Shown: in pieces, positions 18,328 to 26,967 of the stretch
How the letters are laid out: each line of letters begins with the position of its first letter
Numbering within the stretch: position 1 is the first letter of the stretch
DNA from: Amycolatopsis saalfeldensis
GTDB taxonomy: Bacteria > Actinomycetota > Actinomycetes > Mycobacteriales > Pseudonocardiaceae
DNA: 64,000 nt
Direction: 5' to 3'
Assembly: GCF_900110575.1 (NCBI RefSeq)
Contig: NZ_FOEF01000011.1
Coordinates: forward strand, 124,001-188,000
The notes under the pieces: generated by a model
What the model saw: only the letters and a program-made list of their open reading frames with translations
Database searches by the model: none
What the model was told of the DNA's origin: nothing
Position numbers and translations under genes: made by a program

Positions 18328-18885
18328 ATGACCAGCGCGACCACCTTCACCCAGCACACCGGCGAGTACACGATCGACGGCGCCCACTCCCGCATCGGCT
18401 TCGTCGCGCGCCACGCGATGGTGACGAAGGTGCGCGGCTCGTTCAACGAGTTCAACGGCTCCTTCACCGTCGACGGTGACGAGCCGTCGAAGTCGACCGC
18501 GCAGATCACCATCGAGACCAAGAGCATCGACACCCGCAACGCCGACCGCGACGGCCACCTGCGCACCAACGACTTCCTCGCGATCGAGCAGTACCCGCAA
18601 ATCACCTTCACCTCCACCGAGATCGCCCACACCGGCGACTCCGGCTTCGACGTGACCGGCGACCTGACCATCAAGGACGTGACCAAGTCCGTCACCATCC
18701 CGTTCGAGTTCGAGGGCTCCGCCAAGGACCCGTACGGCAACGAGCGCGTCGGCTTCGAGGGCTCGACCTCGATCCAGCGCAGCGACTACGGCATCAGCTT
18801 CAACGCCGCGCTCGAGACCGGCGGCGTGCTGGTCTCCGACAAGATCACCCTCGAGTTCGAGATCTCGGCGATCAAGAACGCCTGA
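18328..18885 (+). CDS. YceI-family protein
   Basis: 185 residues preceded by GGAGGAAGAAG. YceI beta-barrel pattern: YTIDGAHSRIGFVARHAMVT, IETKSIDTRNADRDGHLRT, DFLAIEQYPQITFTST and VTGDLTIKDVTKSVTIPFEF. No signal peptide. Family members bind long-chain isoprenoids or related lipids. Divergent from the marR operon, hence possibly co-regulated with the quinone-reductase homologue. More typical of the family than the copy at 2824. Confidence 0.93.
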   Translation: MTSATTFTQHTGEYTIDGAHSRIGFVARHAMVTKVRGSFNEFNGSFTVDGDEPSKSTAQITIETKSIDTRNADRDGHLRTNDFLAIEQYPQITFTSTEIAHTGDSGFDVTGDLTIKDVTKSVTIPFEFEGSAKDPYGNERVGFEGSTSIQRSDYGISFNAALETGGVLVSDKITLEFEISAIKNA

Positions 18886-18921
18886 GTCTCGCCTTCAGAC
18901 CCCGGGTGACCGGGTCGCGCA

Positions 18922-18957
18922 GGGCCGGCTCGCCGCCTTCGGACGGTGGGCCGGCCC
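18922..18957. terminator. Hairpin terminator between yceI and tetR
   Basis: GGGCCGGC (18922-18929) pairs with GCCGGCCC (18950-18957) across a 20-nt loop that can itself pair partly. It sits between the convergent yceI and tetR genes; a typical U-less actinomycete terminator. Confidence 0.6.
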
Positions 18958-18975
18958 GTCGCGTTTCGTGAGCCC

Positions 18976-19566
18976 TTACCCCCGCAGGTTTTCGATCCCC
19001 ACGTCGAGCGCCGCTTCCAGGTAGCCGGGGTCGCCCGTCGACAGCAGCATCAGGACCCCGCCCTGCAGCCCGGCCAGCAGCGCCGTCGCGGCCCGCGACG
19101 GATCCTTCGACGACGGGATCTCACCGGCCGACTGCAAGTGCCGGATACCCGCGGTCAGCTCCGCCTGCCACCGGTCCATCAGCTGGGTCACCACGGCCTG
19201 CGCGCCCGGGGTGTTGCGGCCGATCTGCGACATCACCACGTTCAGCGGGCAGTGCTGCCCCCGTTCCGTGTAGTGCCTGAGCACGGTGTCGCGCCAAGCC
19301 TGCCAGTCGGCCCAGGTGTGCAGCCGGCCCAGCTGCGGCTGCTGCGCGGTGATCACCCGTTCGGCCTCGAAGCGGGCGACGGCGAGCAGCAGCTGCTCCT
19401 TGCCGTCCGGGAAGTAGTGGAACAGCTGGCTCTTGCTGGTGCCGGTGTGCTCACGCACGTCGTCCAGCGTCGTGGCGAGCACCCCGCGCTGCTGGATCAC
19501 CGCGGCGGCGCCCTCGACGATGCGCTGCCGCGTCGCGGCGCCCTTGCGGGTGAGCGTGCCGGTCAT
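18976..19566 (-). CDS. TetR-family regulator (LmrA/YxaF-like)
   Basis: 196 residues. HTH at about 8-55 (TRQRIVEGAAAVIQQRGVLA, then DVREHTGTSKSQLFHYFPDG). The ligand domain has HCPLNVVMSQ and RWQAELTAGIRHL, as in LmrA/YxaF repressors of drug exporters. No adjacent exporter is seen; the neighbouring gene on the same strand is the hypothetical protein at 19619, downstream of a separate promoter. Confidence 0.9.
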   Translation of the reverse strand: MTGTLTRKGAATRQRIVEGAAAVIQQRGVLATTLDDVREHTGTSKSQLFHYFPDGKEQLLLAVARFEAERVITAQQPQLGRLHTWADWQAWRDTVLRHYTERGQHCPLNVVMSQIGRNTPGAQAVVTQLMDRWQAELTAGIRHLQSAGEIPSSKDPSRAATALLAGLQGGVLMLLSTGDPGYLEAALDVGIENLRG

Positions 19567-19618
19567 CGGGGCCTCCTCCAGGCTTGGACCTGCTGGTCCA
19601 TTTTACGCGCCCCGGAGA

Positions 19619-20158
19619 TCAGTACGCCGTGCCGCCGTCCGACCAGTTCGTGTCGCCGAAGTCCTCCTCGTCCACGGCCTCGCGGCGCGGACGAGGTTTC
19701 GCGACCGGCTCGACGTCCACGACCACCGGCGGCTCAGGCTCAAGCGCAGGCGCGGGCGGCTCCCCGTCCGGCCAGACGCACGGCGAGGTCGCCCCGAGGT
19801 AGAGCTTGCCGAGGTCGTTCGCCTGGATCGACAGGTCGAAGCCGTCGGAATCGTTGCGCGCGAACACATACTGGTCCGCGGGCCGCTTGTCGGCGAGCAC
19901 GGTGAAGCCGTGTCCCTGCCACCACGCGACGACGGCGTCGAAACACTCGCCGAAGACCGCCGGGTCCAGCCCGGTCACCTCGTAGGTCGCCGAGATCTCG
20001 TAGCGCCCGGCCGGGCCGTCGTCGGTCGGGTCGGCGCATTCGGACCGGTTGCGCGAGAACAGCTTCCGCCCGGCCGTGGCCGGAAGGGCCGCGAAAGCCC
20101 GGTCGAGGTGCGCCTCGACCAGGTCCTGGGCCTGGTGTTCGGTGATCGTGGGGTTCAT
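19619..20158 (-). CDS. Hypothetical protein, last gene of a WXG100/DUF1023 operon
   Basis: 179 residues from ATG 20158. Residues about 1-130 look like a compact alpha/beta domain (helix AQDLVEAHLDRAFAAL, strands GRYEISATYEV, WWQGHGFTVL, DQYVFARNDSDGFDLSI). The last 50 residues are acidic and Pro-rich. No signal peptide. It follows the DUF1023 gene by 29 bp and so is probably co-expressed. The tandem of an ESX-like small protein, a hydrolase and this gene suggests a partner or immunity role, which is speculation. Confidence 0.75.
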   Translation of the reverse strand: MNPTITEHQAQDLVEAHLDRAFAALPATAGRKLFSRNRSECADPTDDGPAGRYEISATYEVTGLDPAVFGECFDAVVAWWQGHGFTVLADKRPADQYVFARNDSDGFDLSIQANDLGKLYLGATSPCVWPDGEPPAPALEPEPPVVVDVEPVAKPRPRREAVDEEDFGDTNWSDGGTAY

Positions 20159-20187
20159 GGCTCCACCTCCGGGGAGCGGGCCGCCGC

Positions 20188-21774
20188 TCACGCCGGCTTC
20201 CCCGCGATGATGCGGCCGAAGCTGCGTAACGAAGGATTGTTGTCCTCCCAGTATTGACTGTGCGCGGCGCCGCTCAGCCCGCCCTCGTACCAGGGCCCCT
20301 TCGTGCCGGGCGCCGAAGCGAACACCTGCCCGCCGAAATCGGCATCGGCCGGCGACGGGCCGAGTGCGACGTCGTGGCCAGGGATGCCGATGTTGGTCAG
20401 CTTGATCATGTCGTGCTCGGCGACGGTGGAGTGCACGTGCTGCCCGACGTCGGCCTGGCTGATGCCGTCGAGGTGCAGCTGGTTCGCGTGGTCGACGCCG
20501 ACGCCGGGGCTGGCGACGAAGATGAGGTCGTCCGCGTTCAGCCCGCCGTCGCGCGCGGCGTGGCCGACCACCGTGGTCCCGTAGCTGTGGCCCACCACGG
20601 TGTTGTGCGAAGGCGGCCCGTCGTGCGAGGCGCGCAGGCCGTCTTCGAACCCGGACAACGCCGCCTTCCCGTCGTCCGCGTACTTCTCGCTGGCCGCGTC
20701 CCACAGCTCGTTCGGCGCGTCGTAGCCGACCCAGGTGATCACCGAGGTCGACGGCGAGCCCGCCGTGGTCGCCGACTGCCACATCTTGTCCGAGCGGTCG
20801 AGGTCGCCGCCGATCTTGGCCAGCTCGCTGCCGGTGCCGGGCACCGAGGTGGCGACGTTGACCGAGGTGTCCGGGTTGCCGGCCGCGACGATCGCCTTGC
20901 CGTCGCCGCTGGTGTCGAGGCCGACGAGGTAGGCCTGCGGATGTCCGGGCCCCGTCCCGTCGAGCCGGGTCCGGATGGCCTCGAGGCCACGCAGCTTCGC
21001 CTTCGCGTCCTCACTCGGATCACCCTGTAGCCGGGCCATTTCCCGTTGCAGGACACCACGATTCGCCGCGTCACGGTCGGTCACCGGGATGCCGTCGAGG
21101 TTGCGCACGAGGTCCGGGTCGTCCCGCAGGATCGTGGCCTGCGTGGTGTCCGGCAGGCTGTCCCACCACGCGCGGTTGTCACCCGGTGTGCCGCCCGGCG
21201 GCGGTCCCTGCGTCGAAAGCCCGCTCTGCGCCGAACCCGCGTCCGCGGCCTGCGCGAGCGAAGTCGCGCCCTGGTCGGTGATCTCCCCGTTCGCGGCGCG
21301 GGTGAGGATCGCCGCGAAATCCGCGTCGACGTCCGTGGCCTGGCGCAGGATCTGCTCGACCCGGTCGGTCAGCTCGGTCTGCGCGCGCTGCCGGGCCGCG
21401 GCGGCGTCGGACGGCACCGGCGGACCGGGCACGGCGGTGAGCCGGCCGCCGTCGTCGAGGGTGAAACCGTTGTGGGCGGCCAGGTCGTCGGTGTCCCGGA
21501 CGTACACGCTGAGCCGCTCGACCGCCGCCTGCACCTCGTGCGCGCCGCGCCGCACAGCCGAAGCCTCGGCGACCCGCTGCTCCAGCGCCGTGGTCAGTGC
21601 CGTGCCGCGCGCGGTGGCCGCCGTGGCGGCGTCGCCCGTCCAGCCGTCGAACTCGGCCATGCCCTCGACGTCGTCGTTGACCGCGACGAGGCGGGCGCAC
21701 CGATCGTTCAGCGCGTCCGCCACTCCGCCGAGCGCGGCGGCGTCCCAGCGCCGCACGTCTCCCCAGGTGATCAT
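20188..21774 (-). CDS. DUF1023 alpha/beta-hydrolase with N-terminal helical domain
   Basis: 528 residues, ATG 21774 overlapping the WXG100-like stop. The N-terminal 140 residues are helical with the WTGDAA-type signature found in ESX/WXG100-associated proteins (EFDGWTGDAATAATARGTAL). The C-terminal domain (about 285-500) is the DUF1023 hydrolase: AYLVGLDTSGDGKAIVAAGN, nucleophile elbow VVGHSYGTTVVG, FVASPGVGVDHA and the late His in STVAEHDMIKLTN. Members are presumed lipases or esterases, often exported. No Sec signal is seen. Confidence 0.88.
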   Translation of the reverse strand: MITWGDVRRWDAAALGGVADALNDRCARLVAVNDDVEGMAEFDGWTGDAATAATARGTALTTALEQRVAEASAVRRGAHEVQAAVERLSVYVRDTDDLAAHNGFTLDDGGRLTAVPGPPVPSDAAAARQRAQTELTDRVEQILRQATDVDADFAAILTRAANGEITDQGATSLAQAADAGSAQSGLSTQGPPPGGTPGDNRAWWDSLPDTTQATILRDDPDLVRNLDGIPVTDRDAANRGVLQREMARLQGDPSEDAKAKLRGLEAIRTRLDGTGPGHPQAYLVGLDTSGDGKAIVAAGNPDTSVNVATSVPGTGSELAKIGGDLDRSDKMWQSATTAGSPSTSVITWVGYDAPNELWDAASEKYADDGKAALSGFEDGLRASHDGPPSHNTVVGHSYGTTVVGHAARDGGLNADDLIFVASPGVGVDHANQLHLDGISQADVGQHVHSTVAEHDMIKLTNIGIPGHDVALGPSPADADFGGQVFASAPGTKGPWYEGGLSGAAHSQYWEDNNPSLRSFGRIIAGKPA

Positions 21775-22070
21775 CGGGCCGCGGCCTTGACGTCGGCGCC
21801 GGCGCGGTCTTCGGCACCGCGGTAGCCGCGGGCGGCGTCGTCGAGTTGGCTCCCGTACGCCTCGGCGTCCGAAGCCCACTTCGGCACGGCCTCGCCCCAG
21901 ACGTCGGACAACCGCGCCGCCGCCGCGACGCTCGTGCCCCCGGACAGCCCCGCGGCCACCTCGGCCAGCGCCCCCGCGAGGTCCACCGGCCGCACCGCCG
22001 CGGCGGCCCGGTGCGCCCGGCCCGCCGACTCGCCCACCGAAGCGGGAACCACCTCGAAACCGGCGCTCAT
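21771..22070 (-). CDS. WXG100-like small helical protein
   Basis: 99 residues, ATG 22070 with GGGGAGGAG just upstream. Two predicted helices separated by a turn near LSDVWGEAVPKWASDAEAYGSQL, an ESX/WXG100-like arrangement, though the exact WXG is replaced by VWGEAV. Such proteins are secreted through, or act as chaperones for, type VII systems and are often encoded directly before a large partner. Here it overlaps the DUF1023 gene by 4 nt, so the pair is probably a complex. No type VII machinery is in the window. Confidence 0.7.
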   Translation of the reverse strand: MSAGFEVVPASVGESAGRAHRAAAAVRPVDLAGALAEVAAGLSGGTSVAAAARLSDVWGEAVPKWASDAEAYGSQLDDAARGYRGAEDRAGADVKAAAR

Positions 22071-22194
22071 GACGCTCCTCCCCCAGCCAGACCGCAAGAC
22101 GCCCGTACGACGGCGGCACAGCAATCGCGGTTCCCGGAAAGCCGGATTGTCCGTTAACCACCGCTGACCTGGGAAATCTCGCCGTTACCTCATA

Positions 22195-22222
22195 CACATA
22201 TGTGAACGATAGTCACGTGACT
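22195..22222. promoter_or_regulatory. Two close palindromes in the 22071-22507 intergenic region
   Basis: CACATATGTG (22195-22204) and AGTCACGTGACT (22211-22222) are perfect palindromes with centres 17 bp apart. They lie in a locally AT-rich part of the 437-bp gap between the divergent WXG100 operon and the sugar porter. The rest of the gap shows no gene. They look like tandem operator sites for one of these promoters. Confidence 0.4.
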
Positions 22223-22507
22223 GAATAGTTATCAGCCGGTGTATTGCCCGCCGGTAGGCCGCGTGTGACTGTGTACGGCGAAGTTCGTCGGATCGCGCCG
22301 ACGGGTACGCGGCTGCACAGCCCGTGACGAGGAAAGGCGTTACGGGCGGGGGAAACAGCCGTCTCGCAGCCCTGCGCTGCGGGTGCCCCGGCACGCGCCG
22401 GCGCCCGGAACACCGGCCATCAGTCCCACCCGCCCGATCCCGCTCCGCTGGCCGCCTCCAGCCGAACCGGACCGGCCGGCCAGCCCCAGAAAAGAGACGG
22501 CTCGGTT

Positions 22508-23902
22508 ATGACACAGACAGCCGCGGCGCGGCGGCCCATCAACAGGACCACGTTGTACTTCTTCGGTGCCCTCGGCGGCATCCTGTTCGGCTACGACCTC
22601 GGGGTCATTTCGGGGGTGCTGCCGTTCATCGGCAAGGCCTGGAGCCTGACCGGGTGGGACAAGGGCGTGATCACCGCCAGCCTGTCGGTCGGCGCGATCG
22701 TCGGCGCGCTCTTCTCCTCGCGGTTGAACGAGAAGCTCGGCCGCCGCCGCACGATCATGGTGGCCGCGGTCATCGTCATCGTCGGCACGGTGGCCGCGAG
22801 CGTTTCGCCGACCTTCGCCCTGCTCATCATTTCCCGGCTGGTGATCGGCGTCGGCATCGGATTCTCCTCGTCCACCGTGCCGACCTACCTGTCGGAGCTG
22901 GCGCCGGCCCGCCTGCGCGGCGCGATGGGCGCGCTGAACCAGATCTTCATCGTGCTCGGCATCCTGATCGCGTTCCTGGTCAGCTACGGCCTCGGCCCGT
23001 CCGGCAACTGGCGGCTGATGTTCGCCGGCGCCGTCGTGCCCGCCGTGATCCTGCTGGTGGGTTTGATCTTCCTGCCCGAGACGCCGCGCTGGCTGCTCGC
23101 CAAGGGCCAGGAGGACGCGGCCCGGTCCGTGCTGATCAGCTCCCACGGCAGCTCGGTGAACGTGGACGAGGAGATCGGCACCATCCGCGAGGTCATCCGG
23201 CTCGACACGGAGAGCGCGAAGACCCGGTTCCGCGACCTGGTCACGCCGATGGTCCGGCCGATGCTCGTGGTCGGCCTGCTGCTCGCCATCGGCCAGCAGT
23301 TCAGCGGCGTCAACGCGGTGAACGCGTACTTCCCGACCATGCTGATCGGCCTCGGCTTCGCCACGCAGGCGGCGCTGCTGTCCGGCGTGCTGCTGGGCGT
23401 GACCAAGTTCCTGTTCACCGCGTGGGTGGTCTTCGTCGTCGACCGCTGGGGCCGCAAGCCCCTGCTGCTGATCGGCAACGTCATCATGGTGATCACGCTG
23501 ATCGCGGCCGGGCTGGTCGTCTACCTGGTCCACGACACCAGCACGAAGGGCATCCTGATGCTCGTCGCGATGGTGCTCTACCTGGTGGGCTACGAGCTGG
23601 GCTGGGGCGCCGTGGTCTGGGTGATGATGGCCGAGGTGTTCCCGCTCAAGGTCCGCGCCGCGGGCATGGGCATCAGCAGCGTGGTGCTGTGGGCCGCGAC
23701 CGGCATCATCAGCGCGATCTTCCCGATCATCGCCGACCCGGGCGCGCTCGGCATCGGCGGCTCGATGTTCCTCTTCGCGGGCATCAACGTCGTGCTGTTC
23801 GGCCTCACCAAGTGGCTGGTCCCGGAGACCAAGGGCCGCACGCTGGAGCAGATCGAGCTGGACCTGCGCGGCGGCCACAAGGGGGCCGTGAAAACCGCCT
23901 GA
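22508..23902 (+). CDS. MFS sugar porter (XylE/GalP type)
   Basis: 464 residues with 12 predicted membrane segments. Sugar-porter signatures: GYDLGVISGVLPFI in TM1, RLNEKLGRRRT after TM2, LPETPRWLLAKGQ in the central loop, IGQQFSGVNAVNAYFP in TM7 and VPETKGRTLEQIE at the C-terminal end. Expected to be a proton-coupled hexose or pentose importer in the plasma membrane. Single gene, 300 bp downstream of palindromic sites. Substrate not determinable. Confidence 0.94.
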   Translation: MTQTAAARRPINRTTLYFFGALGGILFGYDLGVISGVLPFIGKAWSLTGWDKGVITASLSVGAIVGALFSSRLNEKLGRRRTIMVAAVIVIVGTVAASVSPTFALLIISRLVIGVGIGFSSSTVPTYLSELAPARLRGAMGALNQIFIVLGILIAFLVSYGLGPSGNWRLMFAGAVVPAVILLVGLIFLPETPRWLLAKGQEDAARSVLISSHGSSVNVDEEIGTIREVIRLDTESAKTRFRDLVTPMVRPMLVVGLLLAIGQQFSGVNAVNAYFPTMLIGLGFATQAALLSGVLLGVTKFLFTAWVVFVVDRWGRKPLLLIGNVIMVITLIAAGLVVYLVHDTSTKGILMLVAMVLYLVGYELGWGAVVWVMMAEVFPLKVRAAGMGISSVVLWAATGIISAIFPIIADPGALGIGGSMFLFAGINVVLFGLTKWLVPETKGRTLEQIELDLRGGHKGAVKTA

Positions 23903-24071
23903 CCGCTTCGACTTGACGCCGACCACACGCGGCCGGGCACGGACGGGACTCTTCCCGTTCGTCCCGGCCGCGGGTGTTTTCGGGTCCACTTCGGACAGAT
24001 TTCGCGATCGTGCTTGGCACGGGCGCGAGCGCGGTGCTGTACTGCCTGCCTGAGCCCGAGGAGGTGGCGCC

Positions 24072-24467
24072 GTGACCGAGGTCCCCGGCCGTTCGCCGTC
24101 GGGCCGGCACCGGCTGCCCGACCGCGGCGAAGCGCCGTCGGTGCGCCCCTATGCGCGCGACCGCATCCCGCCGCGGACCGCGCACCAGCTCCCGCTGGAG
24201 ACATTGGTCTCGACCACTGAGCTCGGCCGCCGGCTGCGGCGGCTGCTGTGGGAGCAGTACGCGCGGGTGTGCGAGCTGTGCGCGTCCACGACGTCGGTGG
24301 TGGAGCTGTCCGCCCATCTGGGCCTGCCGCTCGGCACCACCCGCAGGCTGGTCGAGGACCTGCTGGCGGAGGGGCTGCTGCGCGCGCACCAGCCGGTCGC
24401 CGCGTACGACTCGGAAGCCCGCACGGAGGTACTGGACCGCGTGCTCGACGGGCTGGACCGGCTGTAG
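24072..24467 (+). CDS. DUF742 family protein
   Basis: 131 residues, GTG start. After a basic disordered N-terminus comes the DUF742 core: VRPYARDR, a helix-turn-helix-like segment CELCASTTSVVELSAHLGLP, then LGTTRRLVEDLLAEGLLRAH. DUF742 proteins usually sit in Roadblock/GTPase 'conservon' operons with a sensor kinase; none of those partners is here, so this is an orphan copy. It is followed after 21 bp by the PrnB-like gene and may be co-transcribed with it. Confidence 0.85.
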   Translation: MTEVPGRSPSGRHRLPDRGEAPSVRPYARDRIPPRTAHQLPLETLVSTTELGRRLRRLLWEQYARVCELCASTTSVVELSAHLGLPLGTTRRLVEDLLAEGLLRAHQPVAAYDSEARTEVLDRVLDGLDRL

Positions 24468-24488
24468 GACTCGGTTAAAGTCGGCCGG

Positions 24489-25658
24489 GTGACGGCAGTG
24501 ACAGCGGTGGACCGGCTCGACCGGTGGATCAGGACCGAATTCGTCGAGTACAACACCGCGCTCGAGGAGGCGTACTTCGCCGAACGGCGGGAGATCGTCT
24601 GCGATCGGCCCGAATTGGAGAAAATCAAACAGGCCGTGGTGATCGAGGGCGGCCGTCTGATCGGCGCGGTTTCGGGGCCGTTGCCGATTTCGCCTCGGGA
24701 AAAATACCAGCTGCTGGGCATGGTGGGCTTTTACCTGGCAGCCTGCCGCCGGCACGAGTCCGCGGAGCCGGTCGATCCGTCCGCCTGGTCGCTGGCCCAG
24801 CAGCTGGGCTCGGCACTCGGTGTGGCGCCGCGATTCGTTTTCGCGCACCAGGCGCTGTACAACCCGGCCGTGCGGGACCGTTACCAGACTTTCACCTCAT
24901 TGGCGGACGAGGCCGTTTTCCTGACCGGCAACGGACTCGCCGTGCTCGCCTACCAACGGGCCGCCGACGCGCTGCGCCGCGTTCCGCCCATGGGCGTCTC
25001 CAACCCCTTGACCACCTATCTGCTGGAAACCGCGCTTTCCGCGTTGGACGACGTGCTGCGGTTCAACCGGGACCTCGGCAAGACGCTGGACGTCGACCGG
25101 TTCTTCTTCAACATCCGGCCGTACTTCAAATCGCACCGCGTCGGCGCGGTCGAGTACCGCGGCGCCAACGCCGGCGACTTCTCCGCGATCAACGAGATCG
25201 ACCTGCTGCTCGGCCTCTGCGACGCGCGGGATCCCTTCTACCAGAACGTGATCGCGGAGAAGTACGCCTACGTCGCGCCCGAAGACCAGGTGCTGCTGCG
25301 CGCCGTCGTCGACGAGGAGCCGCTGCTGGCCAAGTTCCTGCGCGAAGCCGAATCGGGGGCCGGCCCGCGGTTGCGGCAGAACGCCGAGCTGTTCCTCGCC
25401 GTCTGCCGCGCGCACGGTGCCGCCTACACCTATCACCACCACCGGCTCGTCAAGCCGTTCCTCGTGGCCCCGGCGGAAAAAGCGCCCGCGGACCGGCTGA
25501 CCGGGATCACCGCGAGCGGGCCGCCGCTGGACGTGGTCGTCGCCGGGCTTTCGCGGCTGAGCGACCTCCGCTCGGCGCGGGACCGGCCGGGGGTGCCGAC
25601 CGCCCGTCCATCGCTGGATCGCTTGCGGTCACTGGTTTCCACTACCTCGGCGCAGTAG
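24489..25658 (+). CDS. PrnB-like / DUF1864 haem-dioxygenase-fold protein
   Basis: 389 residues, GTG start at 24489. The protein is mostly helical. The central segment FFFNIRPYFKSHRVGAVEYR, then GANAGDFSAINEIDLLLGL and DPFYQNVIAEKYAYV, and the helix LRQNAELFLAVCRAHGAAYT with a following YHHHRLVKPF resemble the monodechloroaminopyrrolnitrin synthase (PrnB)/DUF1864 group in the indoleamine 2,3-dioxygenase superfamily. The His cluster near residue 318 could include the proximal haem ligand. No other pyrrolnitrin-type genes are nearby, so the substrate is unknown. Identification is from remembered family pattern. Confidence 0.5.
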   Translation: MTAVTAVDRLDRWIRTEFVEYNTALEEAYFAERREIVCDRPELEKIKQAVVIEGGRLIGAVSGPLPISPREKYQLLGMVGFYLAACRRHESAEPVDPSAWSLAQQLGSALGVAPRFVFAHQALYNPAVRDRYQTFTSLADEAVFLTGNGLAVLAYQRAADALRRVPPMGVSNPLTTYLLETALSALDDVLRFNRDLGKTLDVDRFFFNIRPYFKSHRVGAVEYRGANAGDFSAINEIDLLLGLCDARDPFYQNVIAEKYAYVAPEDQVLLRAVVDEEPLLAKFLREAESGAGPRLRQNAELFLAVCRAHGAAYTYHHHRLVKPFLVAPAEKAPADRLTGITASGPPLDVVVAGLSRLSDLRSARDRPGVPTARPSLDRLRSLVSTTSAQ

Positions 25659-25660
25659 CC

Positions 25661-26515
25661 TCAGCAGTGCAGCAGCAGGCTGGTGATGGCACTGCAGGAG
25701 CGCGAAGCCTTGTCGTTGACGGCGTTCGAGTCGGCCGGTGAGCTCTGCTGGCGCTGGGCCGTGGTGGTGAAGGTCCCGATGGTGAGCAGCCCGGCGGTGA
25801 CGGTGAAGCTCGCATTGGCCGAGGACCCGGACGGGATCGAGGCGACGGCACAGGTCACCGTGCGCCCGGAAGCCGTACAGGACGAGGATTTCGAGAACAC
25901 CAGGCCCGAGGGCAGGTTCGCCTGGAGCTTGACGCCGGTCGCCGCGTCCGGGCCGTGGTTGGCGGCGGTGATCGTGTAGGTGATCTGCGAGGTCAGCACC
26001 CCGGCCGGCGAGGCGGCGAGCGCCACGCTGACGTCGGCCGAGCCGGCCGCCTGTCCGATGGTGAGCGCGGCGCCGTCGAGGATGTCGAACGCGTAGTTGT
26101 CGCCGACGAATTGGTCCTGCAGCGTCAAAGTACCGAGCGGCGCGGTGTCCTTGACCTTGAGCGTGAAGGTGACGGTGGCGCTCTGCAGCGGGGCGAGGTC
26201 CCCGACCACGGCGCGGTAACTGCTGCCCAGCGCGCCGCAGGCGACGGTGCAGGAGACGATGTCGGCGACGTCGGTGATCGCCGCTTCCTTGCCGTAGAGC
26301 GCGGGCTTGGCGCCGGTGACGGTGAAGTTCTCGGGGTTGTAGATCGTCTCGGTGACGGTGAAGGTCGCACCACGCTGCAGCGCCGTCTGGCTCACGGTGA
26401 TCGCGCTGGTCGGCGTGTCGGCCAGCGCCGCACCGGGCGTCACGAGCACCATCGCGACGGCGGCCGCCACCATGGACACAATGGCGATACTTCGCCGGCG
26501 TCTTCGCAGGTTCAT
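25661..26515 (-). CDS. Secreted DUF11-repeat protein
   Basis: 284 residues from ATG 26515. A strong signal peptide (RRRRRSIAIVSM, then a hydrophobic run and cleavage near ALA-DTP, about residue 33) precedes two Ig-like beta domains. The second has the DUF11 pattern ITYTITAANHGPDAATGVKL and SGLVFSKSSSCTASG. Two Cys pairs probably form disulphides outside the cell. It likely acts as a cell-surface or secreted structural protein. It converges on the PrnB-like gene with only 2 bp between the stops. Confidence 0.85.
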   Translation of the reverse strand: MNLRRRRRSIAIVSMVAAAVAMVLVTPGAALADTPTSAITVSQTALQRGATFTVTETIYNPENFTVTGAKPALYGKEAAITDVADIVSCTVACGALGSSYRAVVGDLAPLQSATVTFTLKVKDTAPLGTLTLQDQFVGDNYAFDILDGAALTIGQAAGSADVSVALAASPAGVLTSQITYTITAANHGPDAATGVKLQANLPSGLVFSKSSSCTASGRTVTCAVASIPSGSSANASFTVTAGLLTIGTFTTTAQRQQSSPADSNAVNDKASRSCSAITSLLLHC

Positions 26516-26967
26516 GTCTTCCCTATTTCTTCCGGGGGATACCGCTCTGACATTTCGGAAGGCAGGTGGAAAAGGACAACTGCCCATCCGTCGTCGGAGA
26601 TCGCCGGTTCGTTACAGCGTGTTCCGACGGTGTCACCCGGACCACGGCGGCGCGGCCCGGTGTGGGTCCGGCCGAGCCCCCAGACCCGGCCGGACCCCGG
26701 CCGTGCGCCCGGCTCACCAGCCGGACCGTTTCCCCCGCGGATTGTCACCATTTCTTGCCGGCGCCCCGAATCGGGAATCGCCGAGCGCGACCCCTCGCCG
26801 CCACCGTCCGAAGAAGGGCTCCCCCTCCGCGACCGGGCCCGGACCACCGCACTCCCGACTGGCAGCACCTCGACTGCCAAGATCGCCATCCCGTTCCGCC
26901 GAGTGTGGACAGCCCGCTGCCTGCTTCAGACAGCCCGGCCTCGAGACTCGGCTCGACCCCCAGCCCC
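26516..26967. other. Gene-free upstream region of the DUF11 gene
   Basis: About 450 bp without a credible gene on either strand. It must contain the promoter of the DUF11 gene; no clear operator or hairpin was recognised. Open frames here have atypical Pro/Arg/Ser-rich composition and no ribosome binding sites. Confidence 0.5.

Noticed and set aside
22071..22507. Small protein gene upstream of the sugar porter
   Set aside because: Open frames exist but lack ribosome binding sites and normal codon bias; only palindromes are supported.
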